In this document: piece by piece, positions 48,696 to 57,943 of the stretch
How the letters are laid out: the number at the start of each line of letters is the position of its first letter
Numbering within the stretch: the stretch's first letter is position 1
Origin: Trichodelitschia bisporula
Lineage: Eukaryota > Ascomycota > Dothideomycetes > Phaeotrichales > Phaeotrichaceae
Assembly: GCA_010356995.1 (NCBI GenBank)
Contig: ML996697.1
Span: 835,032-899,031, forward strand
Length of the DNA: 64,000 nucleotides
Direction: 5' to 3'
The notes under the pieces: model-generated
What the model was told of the DNA's origin: nothing
Databases searched by the model: none
What the model saw: the letters and a program-made list of their open reading frames with translations, nothing else
Program-made: the position numbers and the translations under genes

Positions 48696-49785
48696 ATGGC
48701 TGCCCCGCTCGCGAAAGTCGGCATCATTTCCATTGGTGAGATGGGCTTGGGCGTCGCCAAGCTTCTTACTGCGGTTCGTCAACCCACATGCTCCATGGCT
48801 CTATTTGCACCACATTAAACTGACGATATGCATTGTGATAGAACGGCTTCGCAGTCCTCACCAACATCGAGGGCCGCAGGCACGTCCCGCCCATCCAGCT
48901 ACAGCGCTGCAACTAACGCCCCGCAGCTCCGCAACCCGCGCCCGTGCCGAGTCCGCCAAAATATCCCTGGTCCCGACGGATGCTGCCCTGGTCGAGGGCT
49001 CGGACTACATCATCTCCATCGTGCCGCCGCGCGACGCGGCTGCCACCGCTGAGCGCATCATCTCTGCCCATGCGGCGCTTGCGCAACCTCCCAGCCCGTT
49101 ATACTTCCTGGACCTGAATGCTGTGTCTCCGGGCTCGGCGAATAAGATCGCGAGCGCGTTTGCCGAGCGTGCCCCGGCTATTCGGTTTGTGGATGGTGGG
49201 ATTATCGGCGGGCCGCCGCGCGCGTTAAAGGCTGCGGACGGTAGCTCGGACGCTCCCAAATGGTATCTGCCTAGTATCGTGTTGTCCGGGCCGTATGTGC
49301 TGGCGGAGGCACCGAAGGCGGGGTCCACGCTGGCCTCGGTGCTGAACACGAAGAATGTGGGCGGGGAAGTGGGGCTCGCAAGCGGACTGAAGTGCTGCTA
49401 CGCCTCTCTGTCCAAGGGATTTACGGCGCTAGCCATCCAGTCCTTCAGCACGGCTGCACGCCTCGGTGTTCTGGAACAGCTGCAGGCGCATCTGGGCGAG
49501 GCGAAGAAAAATCAGATCACGAATAGCCTGCAAGGGATGCCACCGAAGGCGGGGCGATGGGTGGAGGAGATGCATGAGATTGGGAAGACATTCCGTGAGG
49601 CCGGGGGGTGGGGACATGCGGATGGGACGGATCCGAGCGTGTTTGATGAGATTGCGCTGGTGTATAGGTTTATTGCTGAGGGGAGTGAGCTGGGGAAGGA
49701 GCAGAGTGGGAATAGAGTGCGGGGTACTACGGTGGATGATGTTGTTAAGGCGATTCATGAGGGCTTGGATGGTGGTGCTAAGTAG
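48696..49785 (+). CDS. 6-phosphogluconate dehydrogenase-like NAD(P)-binding protein (DUF1932 type)
   Basis: Three exons, 48696-48773, 48842-48879 and 48927-49785; 324 residues. Exon 1 gives the Rossmann beta-alpha-beta start (KVGIISIGEMGLGVAKLL; GxGxMG-like with GEMG), the 38-nt exon 2 adds NGFAVLTNIEGR, and exon 3 continues with SDYIISIVPPRDA (strand 4 with the PP turn), VDGGIIGGPP (the substrate-loop GG region) and KCCYASLSKGFTALAIQS, the conserved Lys region of the C-terminal domain. This matches fungal proteins with an NAD-binding 6-PGDH domain and a DUF1932 C-terminus, probably beta-hydroxyacid dehydrogenases of unknown substrate. Intron 2 appears to be GC-AG: splicing after CGCAG with GCACGT is the only way to join exons 2 and 3 in frame that keeps the EGRSSATRARAES pattern. 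Confidence 0.87.
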
Positions 49786-50109
49786 TTGCTTAATAGCCGT
49801 ACTACGGGTGAATTTATGCATGTCGCTGTGGAGCTATAGAAGCTCACGAGGCTTGATGCTGTTTTGAGTTGGCCCGTACTTTTCAAAATCATTCACTGAG
49901 AGCGTGCCGCACGAACCTTGAAGTTGGAGAGCGCATCCTCATCTTTGTCGGCCCAAGGCGCAGAAGTGGCGTTCGCCTCACCTGCCGACCTGTGGAGGTG
50001 CGGGGCATGAGTTCGAACCATCACTCCGATATCGTCGTTCCGAAGCGTCCGCTTAAAACAACTTGCATCATTCAACCCCTCGTTTTCCACACTCTCTCTC
50101 TATCTCTCA

Positions 50110-50472
50110 ATGTCGAAACCGCTGTGGGCGCAGTTTCATCCCAACACTGACTTAACTCGGCGAATCAACATCTTCTGGGGTGCAGTTAGCGACACCGGCT
50201 CAGACAGTCAGACTATTACCTTAATGGAGGAATTGCATTCCTCTTTATCCGAGTTTCTAACGGCATATGAAGGCCGTTCGACGACGGATAGTGCTTCTAA
50301 GCACGGAGTCAAGGCCCTTATCGTTCGTGCTGTGGAGTGCTCGGAGCAATTATGCATAGCTCCGGCGAAAGAGGATGGGGGCAGGTACCGAGATGAGGCA
50401 TGGAAGCTTGACAGCTTGATTTGGGAGATCGATGAACTCCTGGAGGTCTCCTACTGGCAGAGTTCGGGCTAG
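50110..50472 (+). CDS. Small helical protein, orphan family member 1
   Basis: An intronless 120-residue ATG frame. The predicted protein is almost entirely helical: a helix around TLMEELHSSLSEFLTAYEGR, a second around VKALIVRAVECSEQLCIAP and a third around EAWKLDSLIWEIDELLEV. No signal peptide, Cys pattern or membrane segment is visible. The layout (E-L-x(3)-L-x-E-F-L, then a V/I-rich helix with A-x-E/R) is shared with the frames at 51261 and 51985, suggesting a divergent tandem family. It is the first gene of the accessory region that continues to 63.8 kb. No known domain is recognised; expression evidence would decide whether it is real. Confidence 0.5.
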   Translation: MSKPLWAQFHPNTDLTRRINIFWGAVSDTGSDSQTITLMEELHSSLSEFLTAYEGRSTTDSASKHGVKALIVRAVECSEQLCIAPAKEDGGRYRDEAWKLDSLIWEIDELLEVSYWQSSG

Positions 50473-51260
50473 GGGATAAGAATCCAGTCGCTGTTTGCTC
50501 AGTCTCTTACGATTTGTAGGGTTTTGGTTACTTTGTTCGTTGCTTGGATTGCATTCAGTCTGAGCAGCAATGCTTTAGGTGTGGTGTCTGCTATGGACGA
50601 TACCGCCATTCTCTCAATAGTTCTGGGTTTTGACCCTCGATGGAGGGCGGTATCAATTGCGAAGGTTTTAATGTTGTCCGCATCTCAGAGCTCGTAATGA
50701 TCCCTCAGGGAAAGCCTAGTCGGCTAAATATCACGAGTGACTACTTGACAATCCGATCCTCCGCCACCCTCTGACCCACCTCCCAAGGCAAGTATCGATA
50801 TTTAAGAGGCTCTAGTTCTAAAGCGTCCTACGCCTAGTACATCCTTGTGCAAGTGATAACCATCTTCACCCTACTCGACATCCATGACTGAGGCCGAGTA
50901 ATCGGGTGCCTGGGGTGGTTGCATATTGGACACGGGCCGCTTTTGGGTTCTTTCGGACATTCCATCTCTTGTTCTCGTTCGGCTGGCCAGGCATCTGAAC
51001 GGCCGGAGAAGAGTATTTGTACGTTAGCGAATGGCAGAAATTTGCATGTGTAGAGGACCCGAAATCGTCGGTCTGTCCTCGTGCTGCTTCTTTCGGCAAA
51101 GGCGAGGCCCAGCCGACATGGTCGCATTAGAGGGAAGTGTTCGGTGTGGCTGTGCAAATGGGGAAGGCCAACATCGCGCGATAACCCTGCCTGCCTGCTC
51201 AGCTGCGCCTCATAAAGCTCGCAACAGCACCGTCGTCCATCAGCATCTTCCGTGCTCGCC
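50473..51260. other. Intergenic interval
   Basis: 788 bp. The minus frame at 50834-51328 overlaps the start of the next gene and has no domain. No gene is supported. Confidence 0.45.
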
Positions 51261-51629
51261 ATGTCGATATCAGTCGCAAGACAGCTCGCCAGCCTTCTCG
51301 ACGAAGTTTTTTCGCTTCTCTCAGACATTGTCCAAAAGCGACATGAACCGGCTACACTGGAGATTCAGACCGACGAAGTATACACGATGCTCGCCGATTT
51401 CCTCGAATTTTTCAAAGCCCATGGGGACATCGCCACGCAGAAGGACGGCAAGGCAGCGATTGCCTCGCTCACTGACTCTGTGGACCGCGCCGAAGCCCTC
51501 CATATTCTCACCAAATGCCTGGACAAGCGCCGCGAGAGTACTGCCGATGAGCTGACATCGTTTGAGCGGGCGTATGTCGAGTTGCACTGGTCGCTTTGGA
51601 GACTTGGGAAATCGCTCCTGGATTGGTGA
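51261..51629 (+). CDS. Small helical protein, orphan family member 2
   Basis: An intronless 122-residue frame starting at MSISVARQL. Helical segments: ARQLASLLDEVFSLLSDIV, TDEVYTMLADFLEFFKAHG, AAIASLTDSVDRAEALHIL and FERAYVELHWSLWRLGKSLL. The first helix (QLASLLDEV) parallels QLAAFVHEI of the gene at 51985, and the second (EVYTMLADFLEFFK) parallels EVRSVMDDFCDDFK there. This positional match over two helices supports common ancestry although identity is low. No known family is recognised. The frame is also open nine bases upstream from a GTG; ATG was chosen. Confidence 0.55.
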   Translation: MSISVARQLASLLDEVFSLLSDIVQKRHEPATLEIQTDEVYTMLADFLEFFKAHGDIATQKDGKAAIASLTDSVDRAEALHILTKCLDKRRESTADELTSFERAYVELHWSLWRLGKSLLDW

Positions 51630-51984
51630 TATGGCTCCTGGAGGTGGAGATGTGGGCAAGCGGCCGATTCCCCGCATGTACAGCCCCTTAGGTTCCTCGC
51701 AGGCATCATGTGGGGCAAAGGAAGGGGCGAACCGGTGCAGCATCCCGTCGAACTTCCACACAACCCTCATTTCTTCAGTTTGTGGGGAATTGTCTGAGTT
51801 TCTTTGCAAGTCTGCGTGCCGATTTGCGGGGAGGAGCGAGCGGGCCGATGGCATTGCCTGCTGCTGGACGCCTGAATGAGGTCCAGCCCAACCGACCCCG
51901 CACTTTAGTTCTAAAAGCGGGCACTTCCGCGTCTCGCTCTACCGTGAGGTTACAGGTACATCAACCCATCCACTCCTCCCTGAA
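51630..51984. other. Intergenic interval
   Basis: 355 bp between two tandem small genes, without a frame of interest. It probably contains the promoter of the gene at 51985. Confidence 0.45.
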
Positions 51985-52410
51985 ATGGCACCCTCGATGA
52001 TCGACCAACTGGCCGCATTCGTCCACGAAATCGATGAAATTCTGGGCGAAACGTTCTCTTCGGACTATATGGCTGTTTCCCCTGCGGCTTCCCCCCCCGG
52101 AATGAACAGGTTCACTGAAGTCCGGAGCGTCATGGACGACTTCTGCGACGACTTCAAGCGGCAGCAAGCGTTCGGCAGCCAGGAACTCCAGGAAGAGATT
52201 ATGCGACACCTTGATACGGCGATCAGAGCATGTGGACGCGTAGATGACGGAATGAGGAGTGGAGCCTATAATGGGTGCGACAAGAAGGGTGACCTTATGC
52301 TTGGTCAGGCGCTGTACGTGCTTTCAAAGTCTGTTCACCGCCTCAAGATGATCGTAGAGCACAACAAAGGCTCTCCCAATGAGGGGACTGGAACAGTGTA
52401 TGACGGCTAG
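51985..52410 (+). CDS. Small helical protein, orphan family member 3
   Basis: An intronless 141-residue ATG frame. Helical segments: IDQLAAFVHEIDEILGETF, FTEVRSVMDDFCDDFKRQQ, LQEEIMRHLDTAIRACGRV and LMLGQALYVLSKSVHRLKMI. It shares the helix order and some positions with the genes at 50110 and 51261 (see 51261). A Gly/Asn/Ser-rich C-terminus follows the last helix. It lies directly upstream of the four GAT-like genes, with which it shares only the general helical-bundle character; homology to them cannot be claimed by eye. Confidence 0.5.
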   Translation: MAPSMIDQLAAFVHEIDEILGETFSSDYMAVSPAASPPGMNRFTEVRSVMDDFCDDFKRQQAFGSQELQEEIMRHLDTAIRACGRVDDGMRSGAYNGCDKKGDLMLGQALYVLSKSVHRLKMIVEHNKGSPNEGTGTVYDG

Positions 52411-52886
52411 TTGTGTGTTGTATCATAGTGTTAAAATGAGACGTGAAGTCAATTTCATTGCATGGTTGCCCAACAGTGCGAATGGGCTGAACGTCATCGA
52501 TCTACGCTTGTCGTTGCACAAACCGGACCGTGCGGACCTAATCCCGTACTCCAACCATGGGCGCCGGCCCGTCCCGAGTGCCCTCGCCCCACCTCGTACC
52601 CCGCCGCAGGACTATCGCGAACCTAAACCTAACTTCAACATGGCCATCACTGAACAGCAGCAAGACTCAATCGCGAACAACATGCCCGCCCCTAATTCCC
52701 CATGCCTCCGCCAAGGCACCATGCACGATCACAGTGCTGCTGCGCCACCCCCCGGCCTCAGCCTCGTGCCGCTAAAGGCCCAGCCTTAAGCGCCGCACAT
52801 CCGCACCCTCCCCCGCAGCACGACCCTCAACACCCTCCTCCCACGATCGACCCACCTTATGCTCACCTCACAACGGCCCCACGCGA
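52411..52886. other. 5' flank of the first GAT-like gene
   Basis: 476 bp. The last 36 bases (from 52851) begin a segment that is repeated inside the downstream coding region at 53634-53743, showing that this flank was duplicated with the gene. Short open frames here are other-frame readings of C-rich leader DNA. Confidence 0.5.
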
Positions 52887-54965
52887 ATGCCTAGCACCGT
52901 CAGCGCTACCGCGCGTGAAATTCCCCTCCCGGAAAGTGCGCCCGGCAGCACCATCGTAACCTACACAACCGCCACCTCTACCATCGCCACCTCGGGCACC
53001 ATTACCGCCCGCGCCCTCGCCAGAGTAGACACCTCCACCCTCTTTACTACAATCACTGAAGCCCGCACCACCGCCCGCGATCTAAGGACCCTCCTCCGCC
53101 GCACCCCCGCCTCGCAACTAGCCACCGACCCCGCGCTCACAGACGCCGTCAAAGCATGCCGCACAGCGCAGCGGGATCTGTCTGCCCTGGAGCCCGTGCT
53201 GGCGGAGGTAACTCTTGCTCTCGAAAGATTTGATAACGGGTTGTGCGGGGAGGAGGAGGGGAAGGGAGTGCCGGAGCGGGCAGAAGTGGCGGTAGCAGAG
53301 AATGCGCTAACATGGAGACCGTTTCATCCGACCATCACTGACGCACGCGGCTCCGCCCACCGCCTAACGACGCTCCTTTGCCATACCCCGGCCTCACAAG
53401 TTACTACCAACCCCGCGTTCGCAGAGATCGTCATAACATGTCGAATGGCGCAGCGGGGCTTACTCGCCCTGGAGCCCGTGCTGGCGGAGGTAACTCGTGC
53501 GCTCAAGATATATGACGGGGAGGAGGAGGATTTGGTCCCGTTTTTCAAGCGCAGTTTTGGGAAAGATCAGCAGGAAGCCGTACCTCTCAATGACACGGCC
53601 GGCCGCCCGCCCAAACCCATTGTATCATACCAACCCACCATATCCTCACATGACAACCGCCCCGTCCGAGCGCGTAGCACCATCAGCGCCTCCGCACGCG
53701 AAATTCCCCTCCCGGAAAGCGCGCGCGGCAGCACCCTCCTAACCCGCACAACCGTCACCACTACCTTCGTGCCCGACTTCGCCCTCTCTACCACCATCAC
53801 CGAAGCAGGCCTCTCCGCCCGTCACCTTAGGTCACTCCTCCGCCGCACTCCCGCGTCTCAACTAGCCACCGACCCCGTGCTCGCACGAGCCGTAAAAGCA
53901 TGCCGCACAGCGCGGCGCGATTTATTTGCCCTGGAGCTTGTGCTGGGCACACGTGGGACCGGGGTGGGGGCGGAGGTCAATGTTGCGTTGGAGAAATATT
54001 GGAGCGCGCTACGCGGGGAGAAGGAGGGGCTGGAGGTGGGGGAGGGGGCAGAGGGGGGAGATACGGATGACACGCTGGCGGAGGAACCGTATTTCAATCG
54101 CCGCCCGGCTTTCCCCAGGCGCGCACTTGCCGCGAACCTTCCAGAGCGAAAAGGGCTGCTCGCCCGAGGATCGTCGCTGTGGACGGAGACACGCCAGCCG
54201 CCTGAACCGGTGCGGGAAGACCTGCCGGTCGAACTAGGGAAGGAAGCACCGCCGCTCAAACCGGAGAATGAAGCCGCGCCTCTCAATGATACCGACGCCT
54301 ACCCGTCTAACACCGTTGCGCTGGATGCCAGCGCCCTCGTCCGCGCGTACTTCGCCGGTACACTCCTCCCACCATCCGCCCTCGCCGCACACATGCGAGA
54401 AGCGCATGCCTCAGCGCAGCGCTTGCGGGAACTTCTTTTGCAAGCAGACGTAGATCGGGAGGAGTTGTATGCGGCCTCGCTGCGATGTTGTACGGTGCTG
54501 TTTTCTCTGGATTTGTGTACTGATATCATACGGCGCGAGGGGTATTCAAATGAAGTTACGAGGATGACGGTGGCGTATGCTAGGTTTGAGGTGAGGTTGG
54601 CGGTGGCAGAGTATGAGCGCGCTGTGGAGGGTTGGGCGGAAGAGAGGAGGGTGGGCCAGGCGGAGTTGAAGGGTGAGCGATGGCCCGAGCAGGGACCGGA
54701 GAAGCAACAGGACGAGAAGCATGACCCGCCGGACAAAGCCGAACAGGAACTTCAGGGACTGGAAGATCGGGAAACGGAAAAGCCACGTCCACAAGTTCGG
54801 GAAGTGGCTCAGTCGGAGAACTCCTCAGAATCCGAGGAGCCCAAGCGAGCCGACCCAGCCCCACGCTATGAAGTCCAAGAGCAGAGACCGGATCAGGACG
54901 TCTCCGGGCATAGTCGGTGCAATTTCTGTCCTTTCGTACATATCTTTTGGCGTTTTGGAAGGTGA
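52887..54965 (+). CDS. GAT-like repeat protein 1, internal fusion of tandem units
   Basis: An intronless 692-residue protein. Four helical segments resemble GAT domains: residues 52-117, 146-210, 299-375 and 497-582. The first three are short (helices 2 and 3 merged: ITEARTTARDLRTLLRRT, AVKACRTAQRDLSALEPVL, EVTLALERFD) and the fourth is full length, ending LAVAEYERAVEGW. The motif AREIPLPES occurs at residues 9-17 and 270-278, each followed by a Ser/Thr-rich stretch, and EA-(V/A)-PLNDT at 230-236 and 462-468, so the gene looks like fused units. The C-terminus is charged (E/K/Q-rich), has a PAPRYEVQE motif shared with the gene at 59366, and ends in a Cys/aromatic stretch (CNFCPFVHIFWRF) that could be membrane-associated. 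GAT domains in GGA/TOM1 proteins bind ubiquitin and Arf; whether these do is unknown. Start: first ATG before AREIPLPES. Confidence 0.68.
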   Translation: MPSTVSATAREIPLPESAPGSTIVTYTTATSTIATSGTITARALARVDTSTLFTTITEARTTARDLRTLLRRTPASQLATDPALTDAVKACRTAQRDLSALEPVLAEVTLALERFDNGLCGEEEGKGVPERAEVAVAENALTWRPFHPTITDARGSAHRLTTLLCHTPASQVTTNPAFAEIVITCRMAQRGLLALEPVLAEVTRALKIYDGEEEDLVPFFKRSFGKDQQEAVPLNDTAGRPPKPIVSYQPTISSHDNRPVRARSTISASAREIPLPESARGSTLLTRTTVTTTFVPDFALSTTITEAGLSARHLRSLLRRTPASQLATDPVLARAVKACRTARRDLFALELVLGTRGTGVGAEVNVALEKYWSALRGEKEGLEVGEGAEGGDTDDTLAEEPYFNRRPAFPRRALAANLPERKGLLARGSSLWTETRQPPEPVREDLPVELGKEAPPLKPENEAAPLNDTDAYPSNTVALDASALVRAYFAGTLLPPSALAAHMREAHASAQRLRELLLQADVDREELYAASLRCCTVLFSLDLCTDIIRREGYSNEVTRMTVAYARFEVRLAVAEYERAVEGWAEERRVGQAELKGERWPEQGPEKQQDEKHDPPDKAEQELQGLEDRETEKPRPQVREVAQSENSSESEEPKRADPAPRYEVQEQRPDQDVSGHSRCNFCPFVHIFWRFGR

Positions 54966-55481
54966 CGGAGCTGCTGGTTCAGTACTGCCACGTTAGGGAA
55001 CGGTATAGATAGATTAGCAATCACGCCTTCTAACCAGGAGCATCGCGCACATAGCTATACTTCTCTTCGTACATTACTAGCGGCTAATGTCCAAGGTCGA
55101 CGTCTAACATCTAGAGTCCAACGGGCAAAGCGCAGGAAATTTGCATGAAAGCTGAGTGCTAACCCCTGAGTATTTTTCTTGGGCGAGGAATAGAAGAATA
55201 GCCATGATGCGTGCAATGGCTACGGTGTGAAGTATAAGATTGCAAAAGATGAAGGAGGGGAAGAGAAGAAAGCGGCGGAGCTGGTCAGACTATAATTACG
55301 GTATTGATGCCAAGTATCCTCCCATGTTCCTTCCTCCCATCGTGCATACATTACCATGTTCCTTCCCAAGAGTAACATGCTTGCCTTGATGCCTGCTTGC
55401 CTTGGTAAGTCTACTCCAGCAAGACTCAGTACTAGTAGGTTGAACGCTGTTAGAAGAGAAAATTCAAAGCTTCACCCTTTA
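54966..55481. other. Convergent 3' intergenic region
   Basis: 516 bp between GAT-like gene 1 (+) and the F-box gene (-). One frame just past the stop reads hydrophobic (VGAISVLSYISFGVLE), which may be a decayed membrane segment like those of the paralogues. No other feature. Confidence 0.4.
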
Positions 55482-57217
55482 TTACAAGCCCAAAGACCTC
55501 CTTTCTTCCCACGCACCAATGTTGGACTTATACCGCTCACGCAACGAGACACGCACCCCCACTTCCCTGACCAAAAGCCGTGTCATGTCGTGGATGGCAC
55601 TGAAATGGCCCTTTATATCAACCGGTTCGTCGCCATACGCGGACATCTGGTGGTAAAATATCACCTTTCTGAGCTGCGGAACCCTTTCCCGCTCGTGGGG
55701 AATGCGCCACAAGAGAGGACGCATGTGGCAGTAAACTTGGCCCACATGAATACGCACATCCTTGATGGACGGGGGCAAGATACCCGTAAGCGATCGAGGA
55801 TGGAAACGCGTGCCCCGTGGCGTATGAAATGCGGCTCGTGATGGTCGCACCATTTGAGCTGAATACTCCAGGTGGGTGAGTCGCGAGGATCGGTTAAAAT
55901 GGAGAATCTGCTGGCTACGAGGGATCCCCGCTTCCCCCAAGTAAGTAAATTTCAGTTGCTTAAGTGAACGTCCGTGGGTATCAGCGATGCAATTCAAGAA
56001 TTCGCTGGCCTTGAAGCCGACATCTAACGGCGATTCTGACAGACTTTCGAGGGGTATGGGTGTGTCAAAGTGTGCACAGAAATCCTCTGCGCCTAACCGA
56101 GGCTCATCCATAGATTCGATCTTTTGGTCCTTCCAGGGAGGAGACACCACGGGCGCAGGACGTGTCAAGTCCCTCGAGTTCCTTTCGAGGTGCCAGCACT
56201 CGAGAGTAAAAGAGTGAAGGAATTTCAGGGGTTCCAAGAAGTGATAAAGGCCATTTGGAGAACCAAATCTTGTGTCATGAAGGACAAGCTCCGCGAGCGG
56301 TGCGGCAATGGGGCGTTTGAGGTTCCAGGAATATTGCTGACAGCATCGTTTACAGGATTGAATTCGGCTGGCCTTCAGTACCGTAAGACGGGGCAACAAG
56401 AGAAAGGGAGCCAACTTGTGGAAGCAGGCACCATCTTCAAAAGTGTTTGGTCCAAGCGACACGGCTGTGAGGTCCTGGAGGACTGTACGACCCAGATCGC
56501 ACGCAATAACGTCCGGCAAGAAGCGAAGGCTGTATACGGCGTTCCAACAGATATCAAAGCCCAGACCCAATGAGCGGAGGTTCGGCAGAAGAAGTACAGC
56601 AGTGGTCACCAGAAAATCCTGCATGCTTTGCTGCTCAGGGCCCCTAAATAACAAGTCTCGGGATTCGCGATAGCTAGTTTCGGGACCCAGCAAAGTTTGC
56701 GACTCTCGCTTCAAAAACTGGATGAGCCGCTGAGCGTTCGGTAGCTTTGACAGGAGCACTGGATGCTGCTCGGCAACTTCCAGAACATGTTGCTGAAGCT
56801 CCGGGCTTTTGCTGATATACTCGGCTGCCCTCCTGTTTGCTCCAAACACGTCATCATTGTCGCCGTAGACGTACAGGCCATGAGCATAGTACAAAGCCCA
56901 TTCCTGGAGGCGGCCGGGATACTCGGAGAGCAAACCAAAGAAGTGGACAACCGTTTTTCTGTTGTACGGGTGATCTCCATGTAGCCTCTTGGAGTTTTAG
57001 GGTAGTCCGGTGGAGTACTGGAGAGAAACCGAGGTCGTGCGAACTCCATGCAGAGCTGGTGATCTGAGATGTACCCGGCCCCGACGCTATAGAGCCGCTT
57101 GCAAGTGAGAAGCAACGCCTCAAAGCTGTCGGGACGACTGTGGCTGATGATCTCGATGAGCAGCTCGTTCGGCAAGGCTAGCAGGCCTCGCAGTGCTGGG
57201 GACGGTGTGTCGGCCAT
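55482..57217 (-). CDS. F-box protein
   Basis: The first exon starts at 57217; the second runs from about 56985 to 55482; about 563 residues. The N-terminal F-box reads LPNELLIEIISHSRPDSFEA, then LLLTCKRLY, the Skp1-binding motif of SCF ubiquitin ligases. The rest is a long C-terminal region with leucine-patterned segments (LLPNLRSLGLGF, LPRLTVLKASRI, SLKQLKFTYLG) that could be irregular leucine-rich repeats for substrate binding. The two exons are in different frames, so an intron is required near 56986-57029. My best join uses a GTTTCT donor (57029) and an AAGAG acceptor, giving PR-LHGDHPYNRKTVVHFFG; this acceptor is poor, and other joins are possible. A frameshift is the alternative explanation. 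The gene lies in opposite orientation inside the GAT-like array. Confidence 0.72.
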
Positions 57218-57943
57218 TGTGGCAGTTGAGAATTAATGCTGCTGCTGTTACGGAATAAGTTTGAGAGCGGAGAAACGTCTGGCAGTGGAGAAGAGGCCGA
57301 TTGTGAGGAGTTGGACGTGAGAACGTGGTAGATATGGAGCGATATGGAGCGGTATGGACGTCGGCTGCGCGAGATGACGGCGGAGAAGAGCGGTAATAAG
57401 AGTAATAAGAGTAAGAAGAGAATCACGGAGCAAACAGAGTATACGTACGTTGATGCAAAGTACATGCGGGTCGATAACGAGGCTGCGAGCCTGATTGAGG
57501 ATCCGGTGCTGTTGGAGTCCACTTTCTTGCGGGGTTGCTGGCTGCCTGGCAAAGCAAGGCTGAGGGCTTGGCACGGTTCGCACAAGTCGCCGCGCCTCGT
57601 TCGGCCTGGCGCAGCAACACTGCAGCCCATCAGTACTGGATCCGTTCATAGGCCTCCCAGGTCTTCCCGACATATGTACCACGATACTTTCCTTGGTTCG
57701 GATCTACACTTTCGACGAGTCACATCCTCCGCAATGTGCCACCGCGTTGCCTCGCTGCTTCTGCCTCGTGCGGCTGAGCGCGGCCTCAGCCTTATCCCCG
57801 CTCGCCCAAAACCACTCCACTAGAGCGCTGACGTCTTTACTGTCGTCCTTCCTCCCAAATTTTCATAAGTCTTTGGCCATCCGGACAGCAAGCCCGATTC
57901 CACTGCTCCGCTAACAGCCTCATCCCCGCCGCCCATTCTCGGT
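57218..57943. promoter_or_regulatory. Divergent intergenic region; duplicated 5' flank of GAT-like gene 2
   Basis: 726 bp between the F-box gene (-) and GAT-like gene 2 (+). Positions about 57736-57943 are clearly similar to 59150-59365, the flank of the next gene, sharing CTCGTGCGGCTGAGCG and the block before the MSDLTG start. This duplicated flank probably contains the promoter. Confidence 0.6.

Noticed and set aside
49960-50040. tRNA-like GTTCGAACC element
   Set aside because: The flanking bases do not form a T-stem or an acceptor stem, and no anticodon arm was found upstream.
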